From Flavobacterium nitratireducens (GTDB lineage Bacteria; Bacteroidota; Bacteroidia; Flavobacteriales; Flavobacteriaceae), in the NCBI RefSeq assembly GCF_029625335.1, contig NZ_CP121111.1, forward strand, positions 868,001 to 932,000: DNA of 64,000 nucleotides, read 5' to 3'. A program made the position numbers and the translations under genes. How positions within the stretch are numbered: the first letter of the stretch is position 1; the number at the start of each line of letters is the position of its first letter. This document shows, one piece after another, positions 47,961 through 56,649 of the stretch. The notes under the pieces were generated by a model. That model was not told the DNA's origin and did no database searches. It saw only the letters and a program-made list of their open reading frames with translations.

Positions 47961-49115
47961 CTCCTGAAATTTCGTTCGCTTACTACCTTCGTACATTTCG
48001 TATTTCACCAAACGTGCTTCCAGTCCGGCGTTGAATAATTTAATTTTACGAGAAGGTCTTAAACCCACAAATTTCAACGCATCGAGATTTCCGGTAATAA
48101 ACCAAGCATTGGTTCCTGGATAGCTTTGTTTCAAGGTATCCCCAATATTTTTATAGAATTTTTCCATATGGATATCCAAACGCTCATCATAAGGCGGATT
48201 AAACACGATATGCAATTTTCCTTCGGTGTTTTTTTCGCTGTCAAAGAAATTATTTTCTGAGATGGTTACATATTCATCCAGATTGGCATTTCGAACATTT
48301 TCCTTCGCTTTCAACACTGCCGAAGGCGCTTTGTCATACCCTTTAATGGTGTAATGAAACTCACGAACTTTGCCCAACAAACTATCGGTGATTTTGTCAA
48401 ACAACTCATTATCCCAGTCTTTCCATTTTTCGAAAGCAAATTCTTTACGGTTAATGTTTGCCGGAATATTACAAGCAATCATAGCCGCTTCGGCAAGGAA
48501 GGTTCCAGAACCACACATTGGATCCAAGAAATCAGACTGTCCATCCCAACCCGACAACAACAAAATTCCCGCTGCCAAAACCTCGTTAATAGGAGCAATA
48601 TTCGTAGACGTTCTGTAACCACGTTGGTTCAAAGGTTTGCCCGAAGTATCTAAGGCTACCGAAACCTGATCTTTATCAATATGAATGTTAATGCGTAAAT
48701 CTGGATGTACCTTATCAATACTAGGACGTTGCCCTGTTCTTTCTCTAAACTGATCCACAATCGCATCCTTACATTTTTGAGAAACAAACTCCGAGTGATT
48801 AAAATATTCCGAGTGTACAGTTGTGTCTATTACAAAAGTCTGATTGGCACTAATAAACTTTGACCAGTTCACTCCCGAAATACCTTTGTAAAGCGCTTTT
48901 TCGTTATTCGCTCTAAAAGAATAAATGGGTTTTAGGATTTTTAAAGCGGTACGCAATGCCAAATTCGCCTTGTACATAAAACCTTTGTCACCTTTAAAAC
49001 TCACCATTCGTACTCCCTGTTCTACATTTTGAGCGCCTAAGTTTCGTAATTCAGTAGCTAATATTTCTTCAAAACCAAAAAAGGTTTTGGCTATCATCTT
49101 ATAATTTTCTTCCAT
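47952..49115 (-). CDS. THUMP-domain RNA methyltransferase, RlmL N-terminal type (387 aa)
   Basis: A THUMP RNA-binding domain (about residues 45-160) is followed by a SAM domain with DPMCGSGTFLAEAAMIA and the adenine/guanine N-methylation motif NPPY (VFNPPYDERLD). This resembles the first half of E. coli RlmL (guanine-N2 of 23S rRNA). It may act on rRNA or tRNA. Length is normal for the bacterial stand-alone form. It is divergent from the methyltransferase at 49224. Confidence 0.88.
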   Translation of the reverse strand: MEENYKMIAKTFFGFEEILATELRNLGAQNVEQGVRMVSFKGDKGFMYKANLALRTALKILKPIYSFRANNEKALYKGISGVNWSKFISANQTFVIDTTVHSEYFNHSEFVSQKCKDAIVDQFRERTGQRPSIDKVHPDLRINIHIDKDQVSVALDTSGKPLNQRGYRTSTNIAPINEVLAAGILLLSGWDGQSDFLDPMCGSGTFLAEAAMIACNIPANINRKEFAFEKWKDWDNELFDKITDSLLGKVREFHYTIKGYDKAPSAVLKAKENVRNANLDEYVTISENNFFDSEKNTEGKLHIVFNPPYDERLDIHMEKFYKNIGDTLKQSYPGTNAWFITGNLDALKFVGLRPSRKIKLFNAGLEARLVKYEMYEGSKRTKFQERS

Positions 49116-49188
49116 TCTTTTTAAATTCCAATTTTCTAAATTCTAAATTCCAAACAAGCTGAAATAGTATATTTCCGCAAAAATACAC

Positions 49189-49196
49189 TAAATTTG
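49189..49196 (+). promoter_or_regulatory. Bacteroidota -7 box TAAATTTG
   Basis: Fits TAnnTTTG, 27 bases before the ATG at 49224. No convincing -33 element was found. Confidence 0.4.
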
Positions 49197-49223
49197 CGGG
49201 ATAGAATTAATTGAACAGCATAA

Positions 49224-49988
49224 ATGTCTGAAGTACAAAATCCAACACAACCCAATCAGGAGCAAGCTGGCGAAGCTTGGTTTAGTTCGTGGTTTGACAC
49301 TCCTTATTACCATATCCTTTACAAAGAACGCGACGACCGTGATGCCCAACATTTCATGGACAATTTAACGCATTACTTAAATCTTCCTGAAAATGCCAAA
49401 GTTTTGGATTTATGCTGTGGCAAAGGACGTCATTCGATTTATTTGAACCAATTGGGATTTGACGTCATTGGAGCCGATTTATCTGAAAACAGTATCGCCG
49501 AAGCCAGCAAAAGTGCCAACGAAACCCTGCACTTCAAGGTACACGACATGCGCGAGCCTTTTGAAGAAAAATACGATGCCATTTTCAATTTGTTTACCAG
49601 TTTTGGCTATTTTGAAAATGACGACGACAATTTAACCACTTTAAAAGCCATCAAAAACAGCTTGACCGACTATGGTTTTGCTGTAATTGATTTCATGAAC
49701 GTACATCAGGTTATTGAAATGCTGGTTCCTGAAGAGGTAAAAACCGTAGATGGAATCGACTTTCACCTGAAACGCTATGTTGCCGACGGTCATATTTTCA
49801 AAGAAATTGACTTTGAAGACCAAGGCAAAAAATACCATTTTACCGAAAAAGTAAAAGCACTAACATTACAGGACTTCGAAGCCTTGATGGACGAAGCCGG
49901 AATTTACCTTTTGGATATCTTTGGCGATTATAAATTAAAAAAATACCATAAAACCGAAAGCGAACGATTAATTATGATATTTAAATAG
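49224..49988 (+). CDS. Class I SAM-dependent methyltransferase (254 aa)
   Basis: The SAM motif I is VLDLCCGKGRHSIYL (about residues 57-71), then IGADLS (motif II) and YDAIFNLFTSFGYFE (motif IV). The small size and the start AWFSSWFDTPYYHILY fit a family found in many Bacteroidota. The substrate is unknown. The gene stands alone. A palindrome that may end the transcript lies 47 bases after the stop. Confidence 0.85.
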   Translation: MSEVQNPTQPNQEQAGEAWFSSWFDTPYYHILYKERDDRDAQHFMDNLTHYLNLPENAKVLDLCCGKGRHSIYLNQLGFDVIGADLSENSIAEASKSANETLHFKVHDMREPFEEKYDAIFNLFTSFGYFENDDDNLTTLKAIKNSLTDYGFAVIDFMNVHQVIEMLVPEEVKTVDGIDFHLKRYVADGHIFKEIDFEDQGKKYHFTEKVKALTLQDFEALMDEAGIYLLDIFGDYKLKKYHKTESERLIMIFK

Positions 49989-50034
49989 TTAGCTGTTTAG
50001 CCGTTGAACTGTTTTACAATTCAACCAATAAACC

Positions 50035-50082
50035 ACAAAGGATTGAAAATCCTTTGTTTCAGTTTAGCAGACTGAAATCTGC
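50035..50082. repeat. Two hairpins after the methyltransferase gene
   Basis: ACAAAGGATT with AATCCTTTGT (perfect 10-base stem, GAA loop) at 50035-50057, and GCAGA/TCTGC at 50067-50082. Either can act in transcription stop, but the T run is weak. Confidence 0.55.
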
Positions 50083-50267
50083 AAAGTAAAAACCTTAAAA
50101 AAAAATTTGAACCGCAAATTCACAAATTAAAACACAAAAATAGAATTTAAATAATTTGCGAATTTGCTGTAAATGTTTTTTAGAAGCTAAAAGCAAAATG
50201 CTACAAAAAGCAAAGTTTTAAACTATTTTTGAGGCCAATAAACGAATAATCGATTCCACAAATAAAG

Positions 50268-50963
50268 ATGAACTACCTTTTACCTTTACTTTCTGTACTC
50301 CTTGGGTATATCATTGCTTTGGTTTTAAAACCTAAAAACAAAAGCAACCTCAAACTGCTATTAGCATTTAGTGGTTCGTTTTTGCTTTCGCTTACCGTGA
50401 TGCACCTACTACCCGAAATCTACGAAAGTCATCTACATGACGGGGTAGAAAGTCACGACAACAACATTGGGATTTTCATCATGCTGGGAATTTTATTCCA
50501 GATTATTCTGGAATTTTTCTCCAAAGGTGCCGAACATGGTCACGTTCACGGCCATCACAATATGTCCCATATTCCATGGTTGCTGTTCATCAGTCTTTGT
50601 ATTCACGCTTTCTTGGAAGGATTTCCTGTGGGGCACAACCATGACAACCTAGCACTAGGAATCGCCATTCACCACCTACCTATTGCCATTATTTTGACCA
50701 CTTTTTTCATCAATTCACATTTGAACAAGCAGGCTATTTTTGCCTTCATGCTTACTTTTGCCTTGATGACACCGCTGGGCACTTTTGCCTCCGATTATCT
50801 CACTACGCTGAGCCATTACCATAACCAAATTACCGCTATCGTAATCGGGATTTTATTCCATATTTCTTCGACTATTATTTTCGAAAGCAGCGAAGGACAC
50901 AAATTCAATGTTGCCAAAGTTTCCATGATTGTACTGGGAATCGTTTTGGCGTATTTTTTATAA
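50268..50963 (+). CDS. ZIP-family metal transporter (231 aa)
   Basis: Seven to eight transmembrane helices. The metal-binding motifs are in ICIHAFLEGFPVG and GIAIHHLPIA. The cytoplasmic loop before these is rich in histidine (GAEHGHVHGHHNMSH). Such transporters take up Zn2+ or other divalent metals; the ion cannot be assigned from sequence. It is one gene alone with no regulator nearby. The frame is intact. Confidence 0.88.
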   Translation: MNYLLPLLSVLLGYIIALVLKPKNKSNLKLLLAFSGSFLLSLTVMHLLPEIYESHLHDGVESHDNNIGIFIMLGILFQIILEFFSKGAEHGHVHGHHNMSHIPWLLFISLCIHAFLEGFPVGHNHDNLALGIAIHHLPIAIILTTFFINSHLNKQAIFAFMLTFALMTPLGTFASDYLTTLSHYHNQITAIVIGILFHISSTIIFESSEGHKFNVAKVSMIVLGIVLAYFL

Positions 50964-51000
50964 TTTTTGGGTGTTCACCCCTGATAATACAGCCCGTTTT

Positions 51001-51042
51001 GTCATTACGAGTCCCGACACTTCGGGACGAAGTAATCTCACT
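51001..51042. repeat. Inverted-repeat copy 'gtcattacga...cgaagtaatctcac'
   Basis: TCCCGACACTTCGGGA is a perfect hairpin inside a GTCATTACGA ... AGTAATCTCA frame. It is related to the repeats at 17967 and 54788. Confidence 0.65.
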
Positions 51043-51123
51043 AACAGCTATGTTTACGTGATTGTTTCACTTGTTGGTCTCTTTTGTCAAAACAACACAA
51101 AACACCCTTAACATAAAAACATC

Positions 51124-51258
51124 TTGGGCGTGCCCTCGTTGCACAACCTTAGTACAAAAAAGCAACTTTCGTTATGCAACGAGGTCGGGCTGTCCGTTAT
51201 ATCTTTGTGGCTTTAAAGAAAAGCCACAAAGGATGCCACTTCCATCCCTCACGCAAAG
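51124..51258. repeat. Structured 135-base intergenic element
   Basis: Starts TTGGGCGTGCCC and ends CCATCCCTCACGC. Inside, CCTCGTTGCA (51134) pairs fully with TGCAACGAGG (51175), and ATCTTTGTGGCTTT (51201) pairs with AAAGCCACAAAGGAT (51220). Between them sits GTCGGGCTGTCCG. I know this GGGCGT/CGGGCTGTCCG/CCATCCCTCACGC pattern from Flavobacteria intergenic DNA, but know no function. The fold suggests RNA structure or a MITE-like repeat. Confidence 0.65.
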
Positions 51259-51506
51259 CCTACTCCCGACAAATTCATTTTTAAAAATGAAACTCTCTTA
51301 ATTCATACTTCACTTAGTACGAAAATTTCGCAACTAATATTAAGTATTATTGATTTTTGTAGTGAATTGTTTATATATTTGATAAATATAAAGTATAACA
51401 GTAATCATAAATATCTATCTATAATTGGGTGGCTTTATATGATTTTAACATACATATATGTGAGTTCTGCTTAATTTAAACGAACTCCGACGAAACAATA
51501 TAAAAT

Positions 51507-52391
51507 ATGGAAATACCAAAATTTCATGAGACTTTCATCCCGATTTTGAAAGTGTTAGAAAATGGAGAAACTCTTCAAGCAAGAGAATTATATCAAAAAG
51601 TAATTGATAAATTCTACACTGATCTTTCAAAAGAGCAATTGGAAGAAAAAACAAAAAGTGGAGACCTTTTAATAATTAACCGAATTGCTTGGGGGAAATC
51701 TTACTTGAAAAAGGGTGGATATATTGAATTTCCAAAGAGGGGATTTGTAAAAATAACAGATAAAGGGAAAACTCATGCTAAATCAGACTTGACTTTAAAA
51801 CAAGTTGAAAATTCTGATAATTACCTTGAATTCTATAATCAAGAAAACTCTAAAAAAGAATCGACTCCTTCAAATATTGAGAACGCCTCACCCCAAGACC
51901 TGATTGACGAAGGTTTTGACCAAATTGACATTCAGGTAAAAGATGAATTATTAGAAAAACTAAAGGACATTGATCCATTCTATTTTGAGAAAGTAATTCT
52001 TATTCTTCTCAAAAAAATGGGGTACGGTGATTTTGTTGAAACAGCAAAAACAGGAGATGGTGGAATTGATGGGATAATCAATGAGGATAAACTTGGACTG
52101 GACAAAATTTACATTCAAGCCAAACGATATGGAGAAAATAAAGTCAGAGAGAAGGATATTCGGAATTTTATTGGTGCAATGAGTGGAGACACCCAAAAAG
52201 GTGTTTTCGTCACGACATCATCGTTTGATACAGGTGCAACGAAAAAAGCTCATGATGCTCATCACACAATAATTCTGATTGATGGTTTGAAATTAGTAGA
52301 CCTTATGCATCAATATAATGTAGGTATTCAAGTAAAAGCAGTATACGAAGTTAAAGAATTGGACAATGATTTCTTCGAAGACAATAATTAA
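51507..52391 (+). CDS. Mrr-type restriction endonuclease (294 aa)
   Basis: Two domains. The N-terminal Mrr winged helix (about residues 5-92) has TLQARELYQKV and FPKRGFVKITDKGK. The C-terminal nuclease domain (about 150-275) has the PD-(D/E)XK pattern: FEKVILILLKKMGYG, then GDGGIDGII with the acidic residue and IYIQAKRYG with the QAK triad. Mrr proteins cut methylated or foreign DNA (type IV restriction). An HNH gene follows 11 bases on. The left flank is repeat DNA, so it is probably acquired. Confidence 0.88.
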   Translation: MEIPKFHETFIPILKVLENGETLQARELYQKVIDKFYTDLSKEQLEEKTKSGDLLIINRIAWGKSYLKKGGYIEFPKRGFVKITDKGKTHAKSDLTLKQVENSDNYLEFYNQENSKKESTPSNIENASPQDLIDEGFDQIDIQVKDELLEKLKDIDPFYFEKVILILLKKMGYGDFVETAKTGDGGIDGIINEDKLGLDKIYIQAKRYGENKVREKDIRNFIGAMSGDTQKGVFVTTSSFDTGATKKAHDAHHTIILIDGLKLVDLMHQYNVGIQVKAVYEVKELDNDFFEDNN

Positions 52392-52402
52392 TTTGGAACT
52401 TT

Positions 52403-52732
52403 ATGGCAAATCGTTGGGGAATACCAAAGCATATTGAAGAATTTGTAAAAAAACGAGATACTAAATGTGTTTATTGCAGAATAGTATTCACGACTGAAAA
52501 TAACTCACGGAAAAACAAACCATCTTGGGAGCATATTGTAAATGATATTAGACTTAATGGGACTGATAATATAGCTCTTTGTTGTATGTCGTGTAACGCA
52601 AGTAAAGGATCAAAATTAATTGAGGATTGGCTTGAAAGTGACTACTGCAAGAAAAAAGAAATAACGGTTGATTCTATTGATGAAGTTGTAAAAAAAGCAT
52701 TGAAGAATCCACCAAAATTGAATAATAAATAA
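52403..52732 (+). CDS. HNH endonuclease (109 aa)
   Basis: A compact HNH nuclease with two zinc-binding cysteine pairs: CVYC (22-25) and CCMSC (around 60-64). Between them is SWEHIVND with the His of the HNH motif, and then NIALCCMSCNASKGS with the last Asn. Proteins of this kind nick or cut DNA, also in defence sets. It follows the Mrr gene by 11 bases on the same strand, so both may form a small restriction unit. Confidence 0.85.
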   Translation: MANRWGIPKHIEEFVKKRDTKCVYCRIVFTTENNSRKNKPSWEHIVNDIRLNGTDNIALCCMSCNASKGSKLIEDWLESDYCKKKEITVDSIDEVVKKALKNPPKLNNK

Positions 52733-52770
52733 GCACAACACGCGTCCCTGATGGCTCGAACATACACACA

Positions 52771-52799
52771 AACGTTAGCGCAGTCCCGACATTTCGGGA
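52771..52799. repeat. ACGTTAGCG plus hairpin TCCCGACATTTCGGGA
   Basis: Follows the HNH gene by about 40 bases. AACGTTAGCG at 52771-52780 resembles GTTAGCGG at 42444. The 16-base hairpin at 52784-52799 follows. This may be a cassette-like boundary of the Mrr-HNH pair. Confidence 0.5.
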
Positions 52800-52914
52800 G
52801 CATTCTGTGTCCGCAACGATAAGCAACTTTGTAGCATCCGAAATGTTTGGAAATACTGCAAAGTACAACGATAAAAAAATATAGTTTTTAAATAAACACC
52901 GTAAAAAAACAAAT

Positions 52915-54528
52915 CTAATTTTTCCCGCTACCGTTACAACTTCTACAAGAATTACTTAAACTCATTGTACCTATTCCTCTGCAATAAATACAGGTTCCTT
53001 TTCCGCTGTAGCGACCATAATCGTTAACCTTTACCCAAGTTTCAGATTTACCATTCCCTTTACACATAGAACAAGTTATTACAACAGCTCCACTCCCATG
53101 ACAAGTGCCACATTGTCCTGATGATCGTGTTGTTGTAGTAGTGGCTATTTGTGGTTTATTAGCTTGCTCTAATGATTTGATATAGGCTTTCATTTGACCA
53201 AGATAATCAACATACTCAAAGGTGTTTTTGTCAAAATGATATATCCCTACTTCTGACTGACCATTTTTTAGAGTATAAGTAGCAGCGGCGGCGGAATATT
53301 TTTGAAAATTATCACTTTTCACTGTGCTTCCATCTGCAAAATAAAATTTTCCTGTGCCTTTCATACCTTCACTATTGCAATTACCTTCATAATACCCCAA
53401 CCCTGGAAGAGTAATTTTACCAAAACTAGGATAATGATCTTTGAAATCACCTTCAAACGTACCATAATTTTCATAAAAATAATAGCCCTTTGCTCGATTT
53501 CCCATATTCATTTCACCAACAAAACAAGGTGAACCATCAGCATACACTTCATGACATTTCCCATGAAATTCATAATCTACAAGAGGACCTTTTAAATATT
53601 TAATAACTTCTAATTGTCCATTATAAAAAACCGAATGAGCTTCACTAACAGAATTTTTATTATTAAAAGTAGCTTTAGTAAACAGAAAAAGAGGTTTATT
53701 CTCATTTGTAGATGAATAAAACAATTCGCCTGTACCATTTAAACAATCACCATTCACACAATAATAATATGCACCTGCATAAGTTGCTTTGGTATTTAGT
53801 AATTTGTTTTCGTAATAAAAATAATAGAGATCACTTTCTTCAGGAAATTTATTGCTAATACATCCTGTAACTTGTCCATTTTTAAAACATAATGTATTTA
53901 TTCCATTTGAGTTTTTGGAAATTGACCAAATACCATCAGGAACTCCATTATTATATTTTCCATATAGTAAAATCCCGTTAGGATAATTAAAATAGGCGTG
54001 AGAATTTAGCTTTTTTTCTTTATTCAAGTAATAACTAAATTTGTATCCTTTGGCATTGGTATAAATATTACGCATGTAATAATTATCTATCATAAAACTA
54101 GCCCCATCAGTCATTTTATAATCTCTAGTTGTTAAAGAATAAATTGGGGCCTCTTTCTTTTCGGTAGTAATAGTTACTAAAGTAGCATCTTTAAATCTAT
54201 ATACTCCCTGAGTATAAGGCTCAGAATAAACACTACCAAAACTTCCTTTATAAGAATCGCCATTAGCAAACACCAAATTACCTTCATTAAGTATATAATC
54301 TTTATAATTTTTATACAAGGTCCCTTCAAACACCGTTCCGTCATTATAGATCACTTTGATAGGCTTATTTTCTTTTAATGCTCCTTCTATTTTTGAAATA
54401 TTGGCAGCTTGTTTAGAAACATTATAGGTGTCTAATTTTTTCATTTCCGGAACAACAAAGGGTTTGAAATCATACAAAAAAGATAACAGATTTCCTTCGG
54501 GGGCAATGGAATTTTGACTGTAACTCAC
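52915..54528 (-). CDS. MORN-like repeat protein with a four-motif DnaJ-type zinc finger (537 aa), signal peptide separated by a frameshift
   Basis: The open frame starts at a GTG at 54528 and carries MORN-like units (GTVFEGTLYKNYKDY, FANGDSYKGSF, YYFYENYGTFEGDF). The last 70 residues have four CxxCxGxG motifs: CGTCHGSG, CSMCKGNG, CIYCRGIG and CRSCNGSG, as in the DnaJ cysteine-rich domain. Upstream, an ATG at 54576-54578 starts a signal peptide (MNIKYLLIIGLYIFF) in another frame. One more base in the A8 run at 54534-54541 joins it as FFSPVSYSQN, with a signal cleavage site. The full product would be about 554 residues and secreted. A similar mix of MORN and zinc finger is rare in my memory. 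Function unknown. Confidence 0.7.
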   Translation of the reverse strand: MSYSQNSIAPEGNLLSFLYDFKPFVVPEMKKLDTYNVSKQAANISKIEGALKENKPIKVIYNDGTVFEGTLYKNYKDYILNEGNLVFANGDSYKGSFGSVYSEPYTQGVYRFKDATLVTITTEKKEAPIYSLTTRDYKMTDGASFMIDNYYMRNIYTNAKGYKFSYYLNKEKKLNSHAYFNYPNGILLYGKYNNGVPDGIWSISKNSNGINTLCFKNGQVTGCISNKFPEESDLYYFYYENKLLNTKATYAGAYYYCVNGDCLNGTGELFYSSTNENKPLFLFTKATFNNKNSVSEAHSVFYNGQLEVIKYLKGPLVDYEFHGKCHEVYADGSPCFVGEMNMGNRAKGYYFYENYGTFEGDFKDHYPSFGKITLPGLGYYEGNCNSEGMKGTGKFYFADGSTVKSDNFQKYSAAAATYTLKNGQSEVGIYHFDKNTFEYVDYLGQMKAYIKSLEQANKPQIATTTTTRSSGQCGTCHGSGAVVITCSMCKGNGKSETWVKVNDYGRYSGKGTCIYCRGIGTMSLSNSCRSCNGSGKN

Positions 54529-54578
54529 AGGAGAAAAAAAATATATAGTCCAATAATCAATAAGTATTTTATATTCAT

Positions 54579-54922
54579 GACAAAAAATATTTACATAATT
54601 AAAAGTATAAATTTAATATTTCTTTTTTTAGTTATTTAATTTTCAGATAAAAACAACCAAATTTTCGATTTAGCTAGCCCCACGCTGCCGCACGAATCCT
54701 TTCGTGTGGCTCTAATAAAAAAAGAATACATCTGATTTATTATTAAATCCGTACCCTAAAAGAACTGCTACTTTATAGAATTACTTAGTGAGATTGCTTC
54801 ACTGCGCTCGCAATGACGAACAAACACTATCTTTCAAAAAATAAAAATACCACAAAATTCCCCTATCATTCTTGCTGAAAAGGTAGTACCTTTGGCACTT
54901 TGCAACTCAGAAACTCAAAAGA
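54579..54922. other. Intergenic region with two repeats and a promoter
   Basis: About 340 bases. The left part is AT-rich. GCCGCACGAA/TTCGTGTGGC forms a hairpin at 54687-54710. A 'gtgagattgcttcactgcgctcgcaatgac' repeat lies at 54788-54818, and the murQ -7 box at 54887. No open frame of note. Confidence 0.6.
54887..54894 (+). promoter_or_regulatory. Bacteroidota -7 box TACCTTTG (murQ)
   Basis: Fits TAnnTTTG, 28 bases before the ATG at 54923. The nearest TTG (54872) is closer than the usual -33. Confidence 0.4.
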
Positions 54923-55744
54923 ATGACTTTCATAAAAACAACCGAGCAATCCTCAAAATACGAGCATTTAGAGAAAATGTCCGTTACGGAATTATTAAGC
55001 AATATCAATAACGAAGACAAAACTGTTCCGCTAGCTGTGGAAAAAGCCTTGCCGCAAATTGAAACTTTGGTCAGCCAAATCGTTGCCAAAATGAAACAAG
55101 GCGGTCGTTTGTTTTACATTGGCGCAGGAACTTCGGGACGTTTGGGTGTGGTAGATGCTTCAGAGTGTCCTCCTACTTTTGGAGTGCCTTTTGATTTGGT
55201 GGTGGGAATTATTGCCGGTGGTGACAAAGCCATTCGTAAAGCGGTAGAAAACGCCGAGGACAATGCTACCCAAGCCTGGATTGATTTGCAGGAATTCAAC
55301 ATCAACGAAAACGATGTGGTGATAGGAATTGCAGCTTCGGGAACAACGCCTTATGTCATTGGTGGTTTGGAAGCCTGTAACCAAAATAATATTATCACAG
55401 GAAGTATTTCCTGCAATGCTGGTAGCCCGCTTTCGCAAACAGCGCAATTCCCTATCGAAGTTATCGTAGGACCAGAATTCGTAACTGGAAGTTCGAGAAT
55501 GAAAGCCGGTACCGCTCAAAAGTTGGTTTTGAATATGATTTCAACGGCAACAATGATTCAGTTAGGAAAAGTAAAAGGCAACAAAATGGTCGATATGCAA
55601 TTAAGCAACGCCAAACTCGTTGACCGCGGCACTAAAATGATTATGGGCGAAATTCCTGTAAGCTACGAAGAAGCCGCTCAGTTATTGAAAGAACACGGTA
55701 GCGTGCGTAAGGCAGTGGATTATTATAATAGTAATAAGTTATGA
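54923..55744 (+). CDS. murQ: N-acetylmuramic acid 6-phosphate etherase (273 aa)
   Basis: MurQ cuts the lactyl ether of MurNAc-6-phosphate, giving GlcNAc-6-P in cell-wall recycling. It has a SIS domain with GAGTSGRLGVVDASECPPTFG (the family signature begins here), AASGTTPYVIGGL and VTGSSRMKAGTAQKLVLNMI. Length is slightly short of typical MurQ near 300 but complete in motif. It is followed by DUF6095 after a heptamer repeat. The intact gene suggests that peptidoglycan recycling is active. Confidence 0.92.
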   Translation: MTFIKTTEQSSKYEHLEKMSVTELLSNINNEDKTVPLAVEKALPQIETLVSQIVAKMKQGGRLFYIGAGTSGRLGVVDASECPPTFGVPFDLVVGIIAGGDKAIRKAVENAEDNATQAWIDLQEFNINENDVVIGIAASGTTPYVIGGLEACNQNNIITGSISCNAGSPLSQTAQFPIEVIVGPEFVTGSSRMKAGTAQKLVLNMISTATMIQLGKVKGNKMVDMQLSNAKLVDRGTKMIMGEIPVSYEEAAQLLKEHGSVRKAVDYYNSNKL

Positions 55745-55770
55745 GTTAGGTGTTATGCGTTATGCGTGAC

Positions 55771-55800
55771 TTCTAACTTCTAACTTCTAACTTCTAACTT
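55771..55800. repeat. Heptamer repeat TTCTAAC, four units
   Basis: Four perfect TTCTAAC units plus TT, ending 3 bases before the ATG at 55804. Same unit as at 5251. Confidence 0.85.
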
Positions 55801-55803
55801 AAA

Positions 55804-56025
55804 ATGTCAACAAATAAAGAATTATTATCCAAAGGAGTAAAATACTTAACAGGCGCTTTGCCGCTAATGTTCATTGGACCATCATTGATTTATAATGCCT
55901 TTATGAACCAAAAAAACGTTTGGCATTATCTGGTTTTAGGAATTGGAATTGTGGCATGTTTGGCTTCGATGTATTTGATTTTTATAGGATTGAAATATAT
56001 AATGAAAGCCTTATTTAACGATTAA
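55804..56025 (+). CDS. DUF6095 family small membrane protein (73 aa)
   Basis: Two transmembrane helices (about residues 14-34 and 41-65) with a loop FMNQKNVWHY between them. Matches DUF6095, a Bacteroidota-only family of unknown function. Its stop overlaps the next start by one base (TAATG), so it is coupled with the pentapeptide gene. Confidence 0.78.
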   Translation: MSTNKELLSKGVKYLTGALPLMFIGPSLIYNAFMNQKNVWHYLVLGIGIVACLASMYLIFIGLKYIMKALFND

Positions 56026-56597
56026 TGGAAGAACTCATTCACATTCAGAAAACCTTTGATAAGGTCATTTTCATCAATAAAAAAGTCAGTCATCGTGAAT
56101 TTGAAGACTGTGTTTTTAAAAACTGTGATTTCTCCAACAGTGATTTTTCAAACAATACTTTCATGGATTGCGAATTCATCGATTGCAATCTTTCGATGAC
56201 CAACTTAAAAGGAACGAGCTTAAAAACCGTACATTTTTCTAATTGTAAACTGCTGGGAATTCAATTTAACAGCTGTACCGATTTTATGTTTGCGGTTCAT
56301 TTCACCGATTGCATTTTGGATTATGCTTCTTTTTCGAATAAAAAAATGCCTAAAACCAAATTCAATTCCTGTTCGATGAAAGAAGTGAGTTTCATTGGCA
56401 CGAATCTTTCCAATTCGGTTTTTGACAATTGCAATCTGGAAAATGCGGTATTTAATGATACCCAATTAAAAGAAGTAAATTTCTTAACCGCTTACAATTA
56501 CAAAATAGACCCTGAATTCAACCCGATGCGAAAAGCTAAATTTTCAATGCAGGGAATCCCAGGACTTTTAGACAAATACGATATTAAAATTCAATAA
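56025..56597 (+). CDS. Pentapeptide-repeat protein (190 aa)
   Basis: Residues about 25-150 form pentapeptide repeats with a Phe, Leu or Cys centre (DCVFKNCDFSNSDFSNNTF, DCNLSMTNL, NCNLENAVF). These fold to a right-handed quadrilateral helix. Some relatives (Qnr, MfpA) protect gyrase by DNA mimicry; here the surface is not clearly acidic, so that role is not assigned. It is coupled with DUF6095. The parC/parE genes are not adjacent. Confidence 0.85.
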   Translation: MEELIHIQKTFDKVIFINKKVSHREFEDCVFKNCDFSNSDFSNNTFMDCEFIDCNLSMTNLKGTSLKTVHFSNCKLLGIQFNSCTDFMFAVHFTDCILDYASFSNKKMPKTKFNSCSMKEVSFIGTNLSNSVFDNCNLENAVFNDTQLKEVNFLTAYNYKIDPEFNPMRKAKFSMQGIPGLLDKYDIKIQ

Positions 56598-56649
56598 ATA
56601 CACACTTCCTACCCCATCTGAGAGAGGAGGATCTAACCCAATAAAGAGA

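Noticed and set aside
51062..51301. Open frame of about 79 codons on the plus strand
   Set aside because: It runs through the structured repeat element, where the fold explains the sequence better.
54893..54908. TGGCAC before murQ as a sigma-54 site
   Set aside because: The following TTGC is at the wrong spacing, and the bases belong to a TAnnTTTG box.
56025..56597. Qnr-like gyrase protection by the pentapeptide protein
   Set aside because: Repeat type fits, but no Qnr-specific loops or strong acidic surface are seen, so the role was not assigned.
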